A stretch of 64,000 nucleotides of DNA, taken from positions 1 through 64,000 of the forward strand of contig NZ_JAIXRZ010000016.1 of the NCBI RefSeq assembly GCF_027484945.1, given 5' to 3'. The notes beneath the pieces were generated by a model. The model made no database searches. It saw nothing but the letters and a program-made list of their open reading frames with translations, and was not told where the DNA came from. A program made the translations under genes and the position numbers. Below are positions 45,753 to 55,027 of the stretch, piece after piece. Position 1 is the stretch's first letter; each line of letters begins with the position of its first letter. Origin of the DNA: Flavobacterium sp. (GTDB taxonomy: Bacteria; Bacteroidota; Bacteroidia; Flavobacteriales; Flavobacteriaceae).

Positions 45753-46727
45753 TTAAATTGTTGCTTTTCGTTGTTTGTAAAACTTTATCATAAATGAACC
45801 AAAACCAAAAAGGAAAAAGAATAATAATGGTAATGCAAATTTCATTTTCCCGTTTACACCATCCTTGTTTTTAATATTAGAAACCACAGAATTGTCTTTA
45901 ACAATTTTATCTAAATTTACCAAGTCCAAACGCAAACTACCTTGCTCTCGAATAAGTGTTTCTTTGGTTTTAATAACATCATTCATTTGCGTGTTTTCGT
46001 TATAGTAGACCAATTTATCACTTTTCTGAGAACCATTAATCGAACTGGATACACCATTTAAAAAACTATTGATTTGACGAATTAAGGAATCATTTTCTGT
46101 CATTTTTACGTCAATGTTGTGCAAATATTCCTTTTGCATCTTTCTAAAATAATCGGAATCATTTAAAAACGTTAAAATCGGATCTATGGTTGCCGCACGA
46201 TCGGTTACTCCTTTTGTGGTAAACGTAATTTGGTGAAAAGGATAATTTTTACTCGTCATATTTTCCTTAACGATTTTTTTTAAATCACCGTCTTCGGCAA
46301 ATAAGCGCAATAATTCAAAATTTTGGGTGTTATTTTCAATGAATTTATAAACATCGGTAATCGGTAAAATTTCAATTTCTGTCAATGTTTTTGGTTTTTT
46401 AACGCCAACGACATTTTTTAAAAACAAGGTGTCTCCTTCATTTATTCTCGAATTAAGTAATTCAATTTTTGAATACAAATAATCGGTAGAGGCATAGTTT
46501 GGACACACGATGATTTTATGATCATACATTTTAATTTTTGAATCCATATAATATCCTAATCCTCCTCCTAGAATACCTAATATCGAGAACACAATGATAT
46601 TTCGACGAATAAAAAATAAAGCTCGGAAAACAGAAAGAACAATGCGTTCAAAGAAAGAGCCTATTTTCTTTGAAATTTGACTCAAATCAATTTCGTTTCC
46701 GTCTACGGGTTGTGGTGTTGTACTCAT
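45753..46727 (-). CDS. Wzz-like chain-length / polysaccharide co-polymerase protein
   Basis: 324 residues with one membrane helix near the N-terminus ([19 protein letters not shown], about 42-60), a large periplasmic middle with coiled segments, and a second helix near the C-terminus ([20 protein letters not shown]) before a short basic tail. This two-helix frame is the Wzz/PCP plan, though it lacks a clear Wzz Pro-rich motif, so it is assigned by topology and neighbours. It follows DUF6909 by 4 nt and precedes rfbA by 1 nt. Confidence 0.7.
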   Translation of the reverse strand: MSTTPQPVDGNEIDLSQISKKIGSFFERIVLSVFRALFFIRRNIIVFSILGILGGGLGYYMDSKIKMYDHKIIVCPNYASTDYLYSKIELLNSRINEGDTLFLKNVVGVKKPKTLTEIEILPITDVYKFIENNTQNFELLRLFAEDGDLKKIVKENMTSKNYPFHQITFTTKGVTDRAATIDPILTFLNDSDYFRKMQKEYLHNIDVKMTENDSLIRQINSFLNGVSSSINGSQKSDKLVYYNENTQMNDVIKTKETLIREQGSLRLDLVNLDKIVKDNSVVSNIKNKDGVNGKMKFALPLLFFFLFGFGSFMIKFYKQRKATI

Positions 46728-46731
46728 GCTA

Positions 46732-48420
46732 TTATAGATTAAAGAGTTGTTCTAATATTTTAATGGTAATCAAATACGTCGGCTTTACCCCTGTGGTTCC
46801 CAAACCACCAGAAGCTAAAGTGCTTCCTGTCTCTAAAGGATTATCAGAAGCATAATACGCATAACGAACTTTTACATTGGGATTGATACTTTTTCGAATT
46901 CGAGACGCCGATTGAATCGCTTTTTGATAATATGCGCCCTCCATTTCCAAACCAATTGCACCCCATGTCGATTCATGGAAAAATTTTAATAAATCTTTAT
47001 TTTGCAATGAAGTGCCCAATACGGTAATCATTGAACCAGAATATACCGGTATGCCATGTCCTTCAAAAAGTTCTTTAGTCAATTCATTTTCAAATGGGTA
47101 GTTATCTGCTGTACCTTCATTGATATGGGCATTAGGAATCATAATATCTCCTTTTCCGCCCTCAAGAATGCCGGCTTTACCCATAATTGAAATGGATTCT
47201 ACATTCAACAAAATCTTATCTTTCTTTGACTTATAGGGTTTTAAAAGTTCGTCTATGGTTTCAAAAGCCTGTTCGCCAAAAGCATAATCCATAACAATTA
47301 TTACCGGAAACTCTCCTTGAATTTTTGTATTGGGAAAATTCGATTTTTTCCAGTCAATTTTTTGCGTATCAAATAACTGTACATCGATATTTGTTCCTGA
47401 AGTATCCGGTAAAGCAATCATTCCGTTTTTTAGAGCAAAAGCTTCAACCTTTTTGCGTAATTCTTTATTTTCAGCTGCGCTTAAATCTTCATATAGTGCA
47501 TAATCCGATTGGTCTTTGTACTTTGTTCCTAAAGCAGCTTGCGCATAGATAGAGTTCATCACACTATGCATATTAGCGCTTATAATATGAATTGGACGCG
47601 AAATTAATCCGTTTTCATCCAAAGTTCGTTTAATCGTGTTAGCCCAAATTTCTCCATGAATATGATGCCCCAAACGTTCGCGTAAAATAGGGCTGAAAGT
47701 AATAGTACGTTTGTTATTGTGCACAATTTCTTCTATTGCCAATTTACCTAACCAATACACTACATGAATCAATCGATCGGGTTTTTCGGGTATAGCAAAG
47801 GCATCATAAATCGACATCACCTCTGAAAAACTTCGCCCTAAAACATTGGCAGCATGAGAAATTGCTACCTCTTTTTCATTTTGAGTTAATTTTTTGCCTT
47901 GCAAAACCACTTCTTCTATTTTTTCCCAATCGCGGGTCACCTCAACAGCAACATCATCCAGCAAGACGCGATCCTTAATTTTATGGGATTCGATAAATAT
48001 AAATGTTAAGTGGGTTAAAATATCATAGATGTCTGAACGGCCGCGTGTAATTTCCACATTCATTTGTTCATCATCAATACGATAACAATTGCGTCGGCGT
48101 TTTGGAGGAATTATCGGCGTAAAATGGGATTTTGAATAGCCCTCATCAGAAGTTAGGTTAATATATCGGCATTCTTCTATACCTATTGGTAAACGTTCAA
48201 TAACGTATAACAATCCATTTAGCTCTACTTTTTCATCGGCAATACTGCCATAAATTTCGGGACGAAGCTGCAATAAAGCTTCTCGTAATGTATCACCAGA
48301 AACACCCATTGGTTTATAAAAACCTCGGTTGAAAAGGTGGCGCATGGTAATGTACAGTCGCTCGATAGCCGCCGAGGACTCTTGCGCTCTTGAGCGCGAA
48401 ATATTTTTAATTTCAATCAT
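46732..48420 (-). CDS. DUF6909-like protein with nucleoside-phosphorylase-like C-terminus
   Basis: 562 residues from ATG 48420 (IEIKNISRSRAQES). A longer frame begins at TTG 48444, but that codon lies within a -7 element, so the internal ATG is preferred. The N-terminal half (about 1-290) is helical and unassigned. The C-terminal half (about 370-560) ends with GLEMEGAYYQKAIQ then YYASDNPLE, similar to the EMEGA and ISD loops of MTA/SAH nucleosidases and purine phosphorylases. DUF6909 is a flavobacterial family with no known function that I am aware of. It leads the rfb operon. Confidence 0.7.
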   Translation of the reverse strand: MIEIKNISRSRAQESSAAIERLYITMRHLFNRGFYKPMGVSGDTLREALLQLRPEIYGSIADEKVELNGLLYVIERLPIGIEECRYINLTSDEGYSKSHFTPIIPPKRRRNCYRIDDEQMNVEITRGRSDIYDILTHLTFIFIESHKIKDRVLLDDVAVEVTRDWEKIEEVVLQGKKLTQNEKEVAISHAANVLGRSFSEVMSIYDAFAIPEKPDRLIHVVYWLGKLAIEEIVHNNKRTITFSPILRERLGHHIHGEIWANTIKRTLDENGLISRPIHIISANMHSVMNSIYAQAALGTKYKDQSDYALYEDLSAAENKELRKKVEAFALKNGMIALPDTSGTNIDVQLFDTQKIDWKKSNFPNTKIQGEFPVIIVMDYAFGEQAFETIDELLKPYKSKKDKILLNVESISIMGKAGILEGGKGDIMIPNAHINEGTADNYPFENELTKELFEGHGIPVYSGSMITVLGTSLQNKDLLKFFHESTWGAIGLEMEGAYYQKAIQSASRIRKSINPNVKVRYAYYASDNPLETGSTLASGGLGTTGVKPTYLITIKILEQLFNL

Positions 48421-48441
48421 TAAATTCTTTTTACTAACCCA

Positions 48442-48449
48442 CAAAGGTA
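48442..48449 (-). promoter_or_regulatory. Bacteroidota -7 element (TACCTTTG) of the DUF6909-rfb operon
   Basis: TACCTTTG on the - strand, 21 nt upstream of the preferred DUF6909 ATG; it overlaps the first codon of the longer open frame and argues against that start. Confidence 0.6.
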
Positions 48450-48461
48450 GTGATTTTGGTG

Positions 48462-49343
48462 TTAGTTCGATAAAACCAAGTTAATTGCGGGTTCAAAAAT
48501 TGTGAACTTTTGTTGAGTACTCCCCGCTTCAGTGGGTGTTTTTTTAACCCATTTTCCAGCGCTATAAACAAATTGTGCCTCCGATTCTACATAACAATAA
48601 AGAATAAATGGATAATAGGTTCGTTGCGTACGTTGAATCCCTGAATTTGGATCGGTCACTGTTTTTTCTACTTTATTTTGTTCAATTAATAATTTCTCGT
48701 AACCCACAAATAAACCCGACTTAGGCATTACTAAATTATAATCAGAAATATCGATTTTCATATGGGTTACACCACTTTTAACTAAAATGATTAGCTCTTT
48801 TTTTAGGAGTTCAGTGCCCGGAAAGCCGTTTTCATCTACTCCATAAAAATGCAGTTTGATTAAGGCGCCGTCGATTCGGCTATCGGTTTGAATTCGAACT
48901 TTTTTAATGTATTTCGTTTTTCTATAGGAGTCAAAATAGGGGAAAAACTTAGTTTCAATTTTAGGACCATTATCAAATGCTTGATAGGTTGTGTTTTTTC
49001 GAATACCAATTTCAAGTTCTTTAGTAAATTTTTGACCCGCTAGCGTAACTTCTTGTAAAATATAGGATTCGGGTTGCATCAATACAGTACCGGCTGATGC
49101 CAAAGGCACTCTTTTTCTTTGATAACCTACCGAAGTAAACACCAAAAAAGCACCTTTTCCTGTATACGGAAGGTTAAATACCCCATTCGCCTCGGTAGTG
49201 CCTGCAATTTGTTCGCCTTCGACCCAGATATTAACATACGGAATGGGTTCGCCTGAAATACTGTCTTTGACGACGCCTTTGATTTGTGAAAACGCAAATT
49301 GGCTAACAATTAAAAAAATCCAAATCAGTCTTTCTTCTTTCAT
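48462..49343 (-). CDS. Exported protein with carboxypeptidase-like regulatory (CarboxypepD_reg) domain
   Basis: 293 residues. Signal peptide (IFLIVSQFAFSQ, about residue 20), then a CarboxypepD_reg-like beta sandwich from about 22 to 105: KGVVKDSISGEPIPYVNIWV and GTTEANGVFNLPYTGKGAFL. These domains often begin TonB-dependent outer-membrane proteins, but here there is no plug or barrel, and the rest is a beta-rich region of unknown fold. It ends a three-gene run that starts with the small anchored protein at 50848; its start overlaps the GH3 stop by 4 nt. Confidence 0.82.
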   Translation of the reverse strand: MKEERLIWIFLIVSQFAFSQIKGVVKDSISGEPIPYVNIWVEGEQIAGTTEANGVFNLPYTGKGAFLVFTSVGYQRKRVPLASAGTVLMQPESYILQEVTLAGQKFTKELEIGIRKNTTYQAFDNGPKIETKFFPYFDSYRKTKYIKKVRIQTDSRIDGALIKLHFYGVDENGFPGTELLKKELIILVKSGVTHMKIDISDYNLVMPKSGLFVGYEKLLIEQNKVEKTVTDPNSGIQRTQRTYYPFILYCYVESEAQFVYSAGKWVKKTPTEAGSTQQKFTIFEPAINLVLSN

Positions 49344-50848
49344 CTTTCTTCTTTTATTTCAAAAAACTGAGCTATTGTTCTGTCGTTACTTAATCGGGGT
49401 AGTTTATTTTGACCCCCTAGTTTTCCGATAGATTTCATATAGGCTTGAAAACCATTTTTTGGAACTTTGGTAATGACTAATGTTCGCAACACATTACCCC
49501 TAATTAAATCGTCATAATAGACGTTTTGTTTGCGCATAGCGGCATCGATTTTCAACGCAAAATCTGCTAAACTATCGGGTTGTTCCGACACTTCGGAATC
49601 AAACTCAATAAACCATTCGTGATACGGCAAACCTTCGTTTGGAGTGATTTGGGGTACGACTGTAAATTCGTTTACGCGAATATTGGTTCCTTCCATCGCT
49701 TCTTTTAAAGCGGATTCGACTTCTTTACCAATAACATGTTCGCCAAAAGCCGAAATAAAATGTTTTATACGGCCCGTTACAATTACCCGGTAAGGATTTA
49801 AACAGGTAAATTCTAAAGTATCCCCAATATTATAAGCCCAAAGACCGGCATTCGTCGAAATAATTAAAACATAATTGACACCTAATTCTACTTCGCCTAT
49901 AGTATAACGTTTGGGGTTTTCATTGAAAAATTCAGTTGCTTTTATAAATTCATAGAAAATTCCTGAATTCAAGAGCAGTAACATTCCTTTTTCTTTTTGC
50001 GAATCTTGGTAGGCAAAAAAACCTTCCGAAGCCGGAAACAACTCAATAGAATCGACTTTACGTCCAATTAAATTCTCAAATTTTGCTCGATACGGTTCGT
50101 AATTAACCCCGCCGTAAATAAATAATTGGAAGTTTTTAAAAAGGCTTCCAACCGGTTGATTTGCTCTTTCTTTTAATTTTTCAAAATACATTTGCACCCA
50201 AGACGGAATTCCCGAAATAACCGTCATGTTTTCATTGATGGTTTCATCCACAATGGCATTGACTTTGGTTTCCCAATCTTCAATACAATTGGTTTTCCAA
50301 CTCGGCATACGGTTTTTTTGTAAATATTTCGGAACAAAATGTGCTACAATACCAGATAATCTTCCGAGTTTAATTCCATTTTTTTCTTCCAAAATGGGAC
50401 TTCCTTGTAAAAAAATCATTTTACCAGAAACAAAATCAGCAGTTCCTGTTTCGTGAATATAATTTAGAATAGCGTTTCGTGCGGCTTGAATATGAAACGG
50501 AAGAGATTCTTTGGTTAATGGAATATATTTTGCTCCCGAAGTCGTACCCGAAGTTTTAGCAAAATACAAGGGCTTTCCTTTCCAAAGTATATTTTCTTCC
50601 CCATGCACCACACGATGAATATAAGATTTTAATTGCTCGTAATCCCGAATAGGTACCCGTTTCGAAAAATCAGAATGGGTTTGAATCTGTTCAAAATGAT
50701 GATCTTTCCCAAAAACGGTTGATTGTGCATTCGCAATTAATTCACGAAATACTTTTTGTTGGGTTTCAACCGGATTTTGTGCCCATTTTTGAGTGTCATT
50801 AAAGACTTTTTGAGCAAAAAGTTTAGCTACAAATGATTTTAATGCCAT
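49340..50848 (-). CDS. GH3-family adenylating enzyme
   Basis: 502 residues. In plants GH3 enzymes join auxin or jasmonate to amino acids through an acyl-adenylate; bacterial members occur widely in Bacteroidota and their substrates are unknown. Seen: the phosphate loop KTSGTTSGAKYIPLT (about 97), the SEGFFAYQDS core, NTNAGLWAYNIGDT-like region (written STNAGLWAYNIGDTLEF) and HVIGKEVESAL. It overlaps the carboxypeptidase-like gene by 4 nt and the upstream small gene by 1 nt. Confidence 0.92.
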   Translation of the reverse strand: MALKSFVAKLFAQKVFNDTQKWAQNPVETQQKVFRELIANAQSTVFGKDHHFEQIQTHSDFSKRVPIRDYEQLKSYIHRVVHGEENILWKGKPLYFAKTSGTTSGAKYIPLTKESLPFHIQAARNAILNYIHETGTADFVSGKMIFLQGSPILEEKNGIKLGRLSGIVAHFVPKYLQKNRMPSWKTNCIEDWETKVNAIVDETINENMTVISGIPSWVQMYFEKLKERANQPVGSLFKNFQLFIYGGVNYEPYRAKFENLIGRKVDSIELFPASEGFFAYQDSQKEKGMLLLLNSGIFYEFIKATEFFNENPKRYTIGEVELGVNYVLIISTNAGLWAYNIGDTLEFTCLNPYRVIVTGRIKHFISAFGEHVIGKEVESALKEAMEGTNIRVNEFTVVPQITPNEGLPYHEWFIEFDSEVSEQPDSLADFALKIDAAMRKQNVYYDDLIRGNVLRTLVITKVPKNGFQAYMKSIGKLGGQNKLPRLSNDRTIAQFFEIKEER

Positions 50849-51354
50849 TATTTAGTACCTTTTTTGGGAGCTTTTTTTTTAGTGGTGTTTTCTTCCGCTT
50901 GTACTTCTTTTCGTAATTCTAGTTCTTTTTCACTAGGGGTCAATTGTAGGTCGGGTAAGGTATCTACATCAATAGCCAAAATAGAGTCTTTGTTAACTTT
51001 TGCATACGCTAAATTTCCATTTAAAACCTTTTGAATCGATTGTAGATAGGCTTCGTTTTTCTTGATAGCAAATTCTAATGAATCCGACTTTAAAGCCAAT
51101 TCTGTTGCATTGCGTTTTAATTCCGTTGATGGATAGCCCGGAATATATTCGCGAAGAGGAGTAAAAGCAATGATAAATGTTGTGATGAAAATAATAACAA
51201 TAGCCCCTACACCCACAACAACAAATACATTCATCAATGTGAGGCGTAATGAAAAAAGTTCTTCGAAAGTTTCATCATTTAAAATAACCAACCTGTTTTT
51301 GGTAAACAAGTGTTTTTTGAGACGTTCCTTTTTTTTCAATTTTTTGGGCACCAT
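50848..51354 (-). CDS. Single-pass membrane protein with coiled coil (M23-peptidase-like N-terminal region only)
   Basis: 168 residues. A basic N-terminus (KKLKKKERLKKHLFTKNR) and VILNDETFEELFSLRL precede one membrane helix (about 40-64), then TPLREYIPGYPS and a periplasmic helix rich in K/E. This layout is that of the N-terminal part of Bacteroidota M23 peptidases, but no M23 domain follows, so the protein stops after the coiled coil. It is the first gene of the GH3 run and is divergent from tatA. The function is unknown. Confidence 0.75.
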   Translation of the reverse strand: MVPKKLKKKERLKKHLFTKNRLVILNDETFEELFSLRLTLMNVFVVVGVGAIVIIFITTFIIAFTPLREYIPGYPSTELKRNATELALKSDSLEFAIKKNEAYLQSIQKVLNGNLAYAKVNKDSILAIDVDTLPDLQLTPSEKELELRKEVQAEENTTKKKAPKKGTK

Positions 51355-51372
51355 AAACCAAATATCATTTCA

Positions 51373-51389
51373 CAAATATAACAAATGTA
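51373..51389 (-). promoter_or_regulatory. Two overlapping-range -7-like elements (TATATTTG and TACATTTG)
   Basis: On the - strand TATATTTG (51373-51380) and TACATTTG (51382-51389), both TAnnTTTG, 18 and 27 nt upstream of the gene ending at 50848. One or both could serve it. Confidence 0.45.
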
Positions 51390-51468
51390 GTGGGAGTAAA
51401 GAGTGGATAATTAACGAACTTTAACGTGAAATCTTAGCGATAATTCTCATCCCGATACTTTTTTTATT

Positions 51469-51476
51469 TACCTTTG
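51469..51476 (+). promoter_or_regulatory. Bacteroidota -7 element (TACCTTTG) for tatA
   Basis: TACCTTTG, exact TAnnTTTG match, 47 nt upstream of the tatA ATG. Confidence 0.6.
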
Positions 51477-51523
51477 TCTTAATAATTTAATTAAAAACTG
51501 CGAAAGCATAAAATTTCTATACT

Positions 51524-51700
51524 ATGGGAAGAATGGGACCAACCGAATGGATCATCATTTTAATCGTTGTTTTACTTTTATTTGGAGGTAAAAAAATTCC
51601 GGAATTAATGAAAGGTTTGGGCGCGGGTGTAAAAGAATTTAAAGACGCCGCCAAAGGAGAAGAAAAAGCTAAAGAAGAGTCCAAAGAGGAAATAAAATAA
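51524..51700 (+). CDS. tatA: Twin-arginine translocase subunit TatA/TatE
   Basis: 58-residue protein. It has one membrane helix ([20 protein letters not shown]) with the diagnostic FGGKKIPEL hinge, followed by the amphipathic helix [17 protein letters not shown] and a short KE-rich tail, exactly the TatA plan. TatA forms the pore ring of the Tat system that exports folded proteins with RR signal peptides. TatC is not adjacent. It has its own -7 element and its own terminator, so it is a single-gene transcript. Confidence 0.92.
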   Translation: MGRMGPTEWIIILIVVLLLFGGKKIPELMKGLGAGVKEFKDAAKGEEKAKEESKEEIK

Positions 51701-51809
51701 AATTTCGCTCTACACTAACGCTTTATTGTTCTCCTTAACGAAACGATTAAAGATAGTAAGAGCTTTTATCTTGTTTCGTTTCCAAATTCCGCTATTACAA
51801 AATATAACA

Positions 51810-51836
51810 ATCACCGCAATTTGTGGTGATTTTTTT
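51810..51836 (+). terminator. Intrinsic terminator after tatA
   Basis: ATCACC (51810-51815) pairs with GGTGAT (51825-51830), lengthened by inner pairs, and is followed by seven T. The rest of the 225 bases between tatA and tex shows no gene. Confidence 0.75.
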
Positions 51837-51925
51837 ATGCTGTGGTAACCTTACCAAAAGAAACCTTTTTTACTAGCAGCTGCAGCTTTAAATGATTATT
51901 CCGTTATTCTACCTTTGTAAAAAAT

Positions 51926-54058
51926 TTACAATAGCATTGTTAACTGAATGCGTTTTCTTGCTTCATCAACCTCAACTACTTTAACTTGAACGTGTTGGTG
52001 CATCTTTACCACTTCATTCACATCGGCAACATAACCTTCTTTGAGTTGCGAAATATGAACCAAGCCACTTTCTTTAATTCCGATATCTACAAAACACCCA
52101 AAAGCAGTAATATTGTTAACAATTCCAGGTAAAATCATTCCAGACCGTAAATTTTGAATTGTTTTTACATTGGGATCAAATTCAAAAACTTTGACAGCTT
52201 TACGAGGATCTAAACCGGGTTTTTCCAATTCTTTAATGATATCCTTAATCCCTAAAACCCCTGTCGTTTCATTAATATAATTTTCGGGTTTAAGCTGGGC
52301 TATTTTTGATTTATTCGCAATTAATTCAGAAATATTGATGCCTAAATCTTTAGCCATTTGCGTGACTACTTGATACGATTCTGGATGGACGGCCGAATTG
52401 TCTAGAGGATTTTTACCGTCTTTAATTCGAACAAAAGCCGCAGCTTGTTGAAATGCTTTATCCCCTAAACGCGGAACTTTCTTTAACTGATTCCGATCTT
52501 CAAACGGACCGTTTTCCGTACGAAATTTGACGATATTTTCAGCTATTTTCTCCCCTATTCCACTCACATAACTCAGTAAGGATTTACTTGCGGTATTAAT
52601 ATTTATTCCAACCGCATTCACACAACGAATTACCGTATTGTCTAGCTCTTCTTTTAGTTTGGTTTGGTCAACATCGTGTTGGTACTGCCCTACGCCTATC
52701 GATTTTGGATCAATTTTTACCAACTCTGCCAAGGGATCACACAAGCGTCGGCCAATTGAAACTGAACCGCGAACGGTAACATCATAATTTGGAAACTCTT
52801 CACGCGCAATTTTACTGGCCGAATAAACCGACGCGCCTGCTTCAGAAACCACAAATACTTGAATAGGTTTGTCAAAGGCGATTTTTTTTATAAAAAACTC
52901 CGTTTCGCGACTTGCAGTTCCGTTCCCGATAGAAATGGCTTCTATTTGATAAGCATTGACCATCGATTTAATTTTTTTCATGGCCATTGTCGTTTCATTT
53001 TGGGGCGCGTGTGGATAAATGGTTTCATTGTATAACAAATCGCCTTGTTCATCAAGACACACAACTTTACAACCGGTTCGGTAACCCGGATCAATTGCCA
53101 ACACACGTTTTTCACCAAGGGGCGGCGCCAACAATAATTGGCGTAAATTTTCAGAGAAAACTGCAATCGCTTTAGTATCCGCTTTTAATTTGGCTTCTTG
53201 AAGGGTTTCGTTGGAAATAGCTGGCTCAAGTAATCGTTTGTAGCTGTCTTTTATTGCTAATTCTAGTTGGATTCTTGTTTCATTATTACGTTTGATAATA
53301 GCTTGTTGAATAAAATCAATAGCCTCAGCTTTTTCAATTGAAAGCGATAATTTAAGGCAACCCTCAGCTTCTGCACGCAGCATAGCCAATAAACGATGGG
53401 AAGGTGCTTTTGAAATCGGTTCAGACCAATCAAAATATTGGACATATTTCTGGGCATTTTCTTCGGCTTCTTCTCCCTTTGCCACTTTGGTTGTAATGAT
53501 TCCTGAACGTTGAAACATTCGACGAAGATTTTTACGGACATACAAATTTTCATTAACCCACTCAGCAATAATATCGCGGGCACCTTGTAACGCCTCATCT
53601 TCGTTGGTTACAATAGCGGTTAAATACTTCGATGCTAAATACTCTACATCTTCAGTATTTTGGGACATAATAATTTTTGCTAAAGGCTCAAGCCCATTTT
53701 CGCGTGCTACATCGGCTTTGGTTTTCTTTCTCTTTTTATAAGGTAAATACAAATCTTCGATTTCCTGGAGGTCGAAACTGTTCTCTATTTTGGCTTTCAG
53801 GTCCGGACTCAATTGTCCTTGTTCTTCAATCGAGTTCAAAACACTTTCCTTGCGTTTCAAAATTTCGTTATACTGTTTATTGAGTTTGGCGATAGCTTCA
53901 ATGGCCACTTCATCCAAATTACCCGTTTTATCCTTACGATAACGGGCAATAAAAGGAATGGTACAATCTTCGGAAAGGAGTTGGAGTGTGGCTTCAATAC
54001 CTTTGATTCCTGAAACAGGAAGTTGTAATTGATTTTGAATAAACTGAATAGATGTCAT
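51926..54058 (-). CDS. tex: Tex family RNA-binding transcription accessory protein
   Basis: 710 residues from ATG 54058 (TSIQFIQNQLQLPVSG, the normal family start); the open frame reaches 54151 but the added 31 residues are hydrophobic and unlike the family. Domains in order: N-terminal helix-turn-helix-like region with IPFIARYRKDKTGNLDE, the YqgF/RNase-H-like core (AIDPGYRTGCKVVCLD), tandem helix-hairpin-helix (LLSYVSGIGEKIAENIVKFR), and a C-terminal S1 domain (GIVNNITAFGCFVDIGI). Tex binds RNA and influences transcription and stress tolerance in several bacteria. Confidence 0.95.
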   Translation of the reverse strand: MTSIQFIQNQLQLPVSGIKGIEATLQLLSEDCTIPFIARYRKDKTGNLDEVAIEAIAKLNKQYNEILKRKESVLNSIEEQGQLSPDLKAKIENSFDLQEIEDLYLPYKKRKKTKADVARENGLEPLAKIIMSQNTEDVEYLASKYLTAIVTNEDEALQGARDIIAEWVNENLYVRKNLRRMFQRSGIITTKVAKGEEAEENAQKYVQYFDWSEPISKAPSHRLLAMLRAEAEGCLKLSLSIEKAEAIDFIQQAIIKRNNETRIQLELAIKDSYKRLLEPAISNETLQEAKLKADTKAIAVFSENLRQLLLAPPLGEKRVLAIDPGYRTGCKVVCLDEQGDLLYNETIYPHAPQNETTMAMKKIKSMVNAYQIEAISIGNGTASRETEFFIKKIAFDKPIQVFVVSEAGASVYSASKIAREEFPNYDVTVRGSVSIGRRLCDPLAELVKIDPKSIGVGQYQHDVDQTKLKEELDNTVIRCVNAVGININTASKSLLSYVSGIGEKIAENIVKFRTENGPFEDRNQLKKVPRLGDKAFQQAAAFVRIKDGKNPLDNSAVHPESYQVVTQMAKDLGINISELIANKSKIAQLKPENYINETTGVLGIKDIIKELEKPGLDPRKAVKVFEFDPNVKTIQNLRSGMILPGIVNNITAFGCFVDIGIKESGLVHISQLKEGYVADVNEVVKMHQHVQVKVVEVDEARKRIQLTMLL

Positions 54059-54264
54059 TGTTACAAGAAATTCTAAAAAGTTAAATGTACGGGTAAAAAA
54101 CAAAACGTGAAAAAGAATGTTCTGATTATAGTTGGAAGTTTTTACGAACAATAATTGGTGTAAGCGATAGCGAAATTATTGGCGTTGATTCTATTTAGAA
54201 CAAAAAAGCAAGTTGCTATAAACCTAGCTCGAGCATCCACAAAGTTTAAAAATTGAATTGTCAA

Positions 54265-54594
54265 TTAATAAACTGGCGTCGCGTTTTGGTAAATTTCCAA
54301 CCCCCAGTGAACATAAAGGTAACCCACAGGAATGTTTAACAACATTATTCCCCATGTTTGAAGAATTTTTGCTTTAAATCCATTTTGTGTGGTGAAAATT
54401 TGAAGTAACCGTACCGCAAAATAAGTATTTAAAAAAAACATTGAAATAATGTAAAATAACGATAAATAGATTACACCGCCAATGGGATTTAGATAATACC
54501 ACAACATCAAAATTGAGCCAAAAACAAATGTAATTAGCGCAATAAATCGCGCTGCGCGTATAACTTTGGAAACCGATTGGAGTTGGTTAAGCAT
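54265..54594 (-). CDS. Small membrane protein of unknown function
   Basis: 109 residues with three membrane segments (about 18-36, 40-62, 78-98) and no recognised domain. It is encoded 4 nt after rpiB and is likely translated from the same mRNA. It is 206 nt from the tex start. No function can be given. Confidence 0.7.
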   Translation of the reverse strand: MLNQLQSVSKVIRAARFIALITFVFGSILMLWYYLNPIGGVIYLSLFYIISMFFLNTYFAVRLLQIFTTQNGFKAKILQTWGIMLLNIPVGYLYVHWGLEIYQNATPVY

Positions 54595-54598
54595 TTTA

Positions 54599-55027
54599 TT
54601 AACACGTTATTTTTTGTACACGGGCTTGATGACGTCCGCCCTCAAAAGAGGTTTTTAAAAAGGTATCTACCATTTCCAATGCTTGAGGAATTGCTGTAAA
54701 TCGAGCAGGAATACTAATAATGTTTGCATTGTTATGTTGGCGGGCAAGAGCGGCTATTTCTTTTGTCCAACATAAAGCGGCGCGAACTCCTTCATGCTTA
54801 TTCACAGTCATATTAATTCCATTTCCAGAACCACAAATTACGATTCCAAAATCAACGTTTCCACGGGCAACATCCATCGCAACAGGATGTCCAAAATCAG
54901 GATAGTCTACACTGTCAAAAGTATCGGTGCCATAATTGATAACTTCGTGTCCTTGAGCTGATAAAAATTCAACGAGTGCTTTTTTATAATCGGGTCCGGC
55001 GTGGTCATTGCCAATTGAAATTTTCAT
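54599..55027 (-). CDS. rpiB: Ribose-5-phosphate isomerase B
   Basis: Interconverts ribulose-5-phosphate and ribose-5-phosphate in the pentose phosphate pathway. 142 residues of the LacAB_rpiB fold: IGNDHAGPDYKKAL, GTDTFDSVDYPDFGHPV and the active-site Cys in GIVICGSGNGINMTVNKHEGVRAALC. A -7 element lies 22 nt upstream of the start. Confidence 0.96.
   Translation of the reverse strand: MKISIGNDHAGPDYKKALVEFLSAQGHEVINYGTDTFDSVDYPDFGHPVAMDVARGNVDFGIVICGSGNGINMTVNKHEGVRAALCWTKEIAALARQHNNANIISIPARFTAIPQALEMVDTFLKTSFEGGRHQARVQKITC

Noticed and set aside
54120-54226. In-frame coding-like stretch between tex and the small membrane protein.
   Set aside because: There is no start codon in a good context and no family match; it is probably chance.
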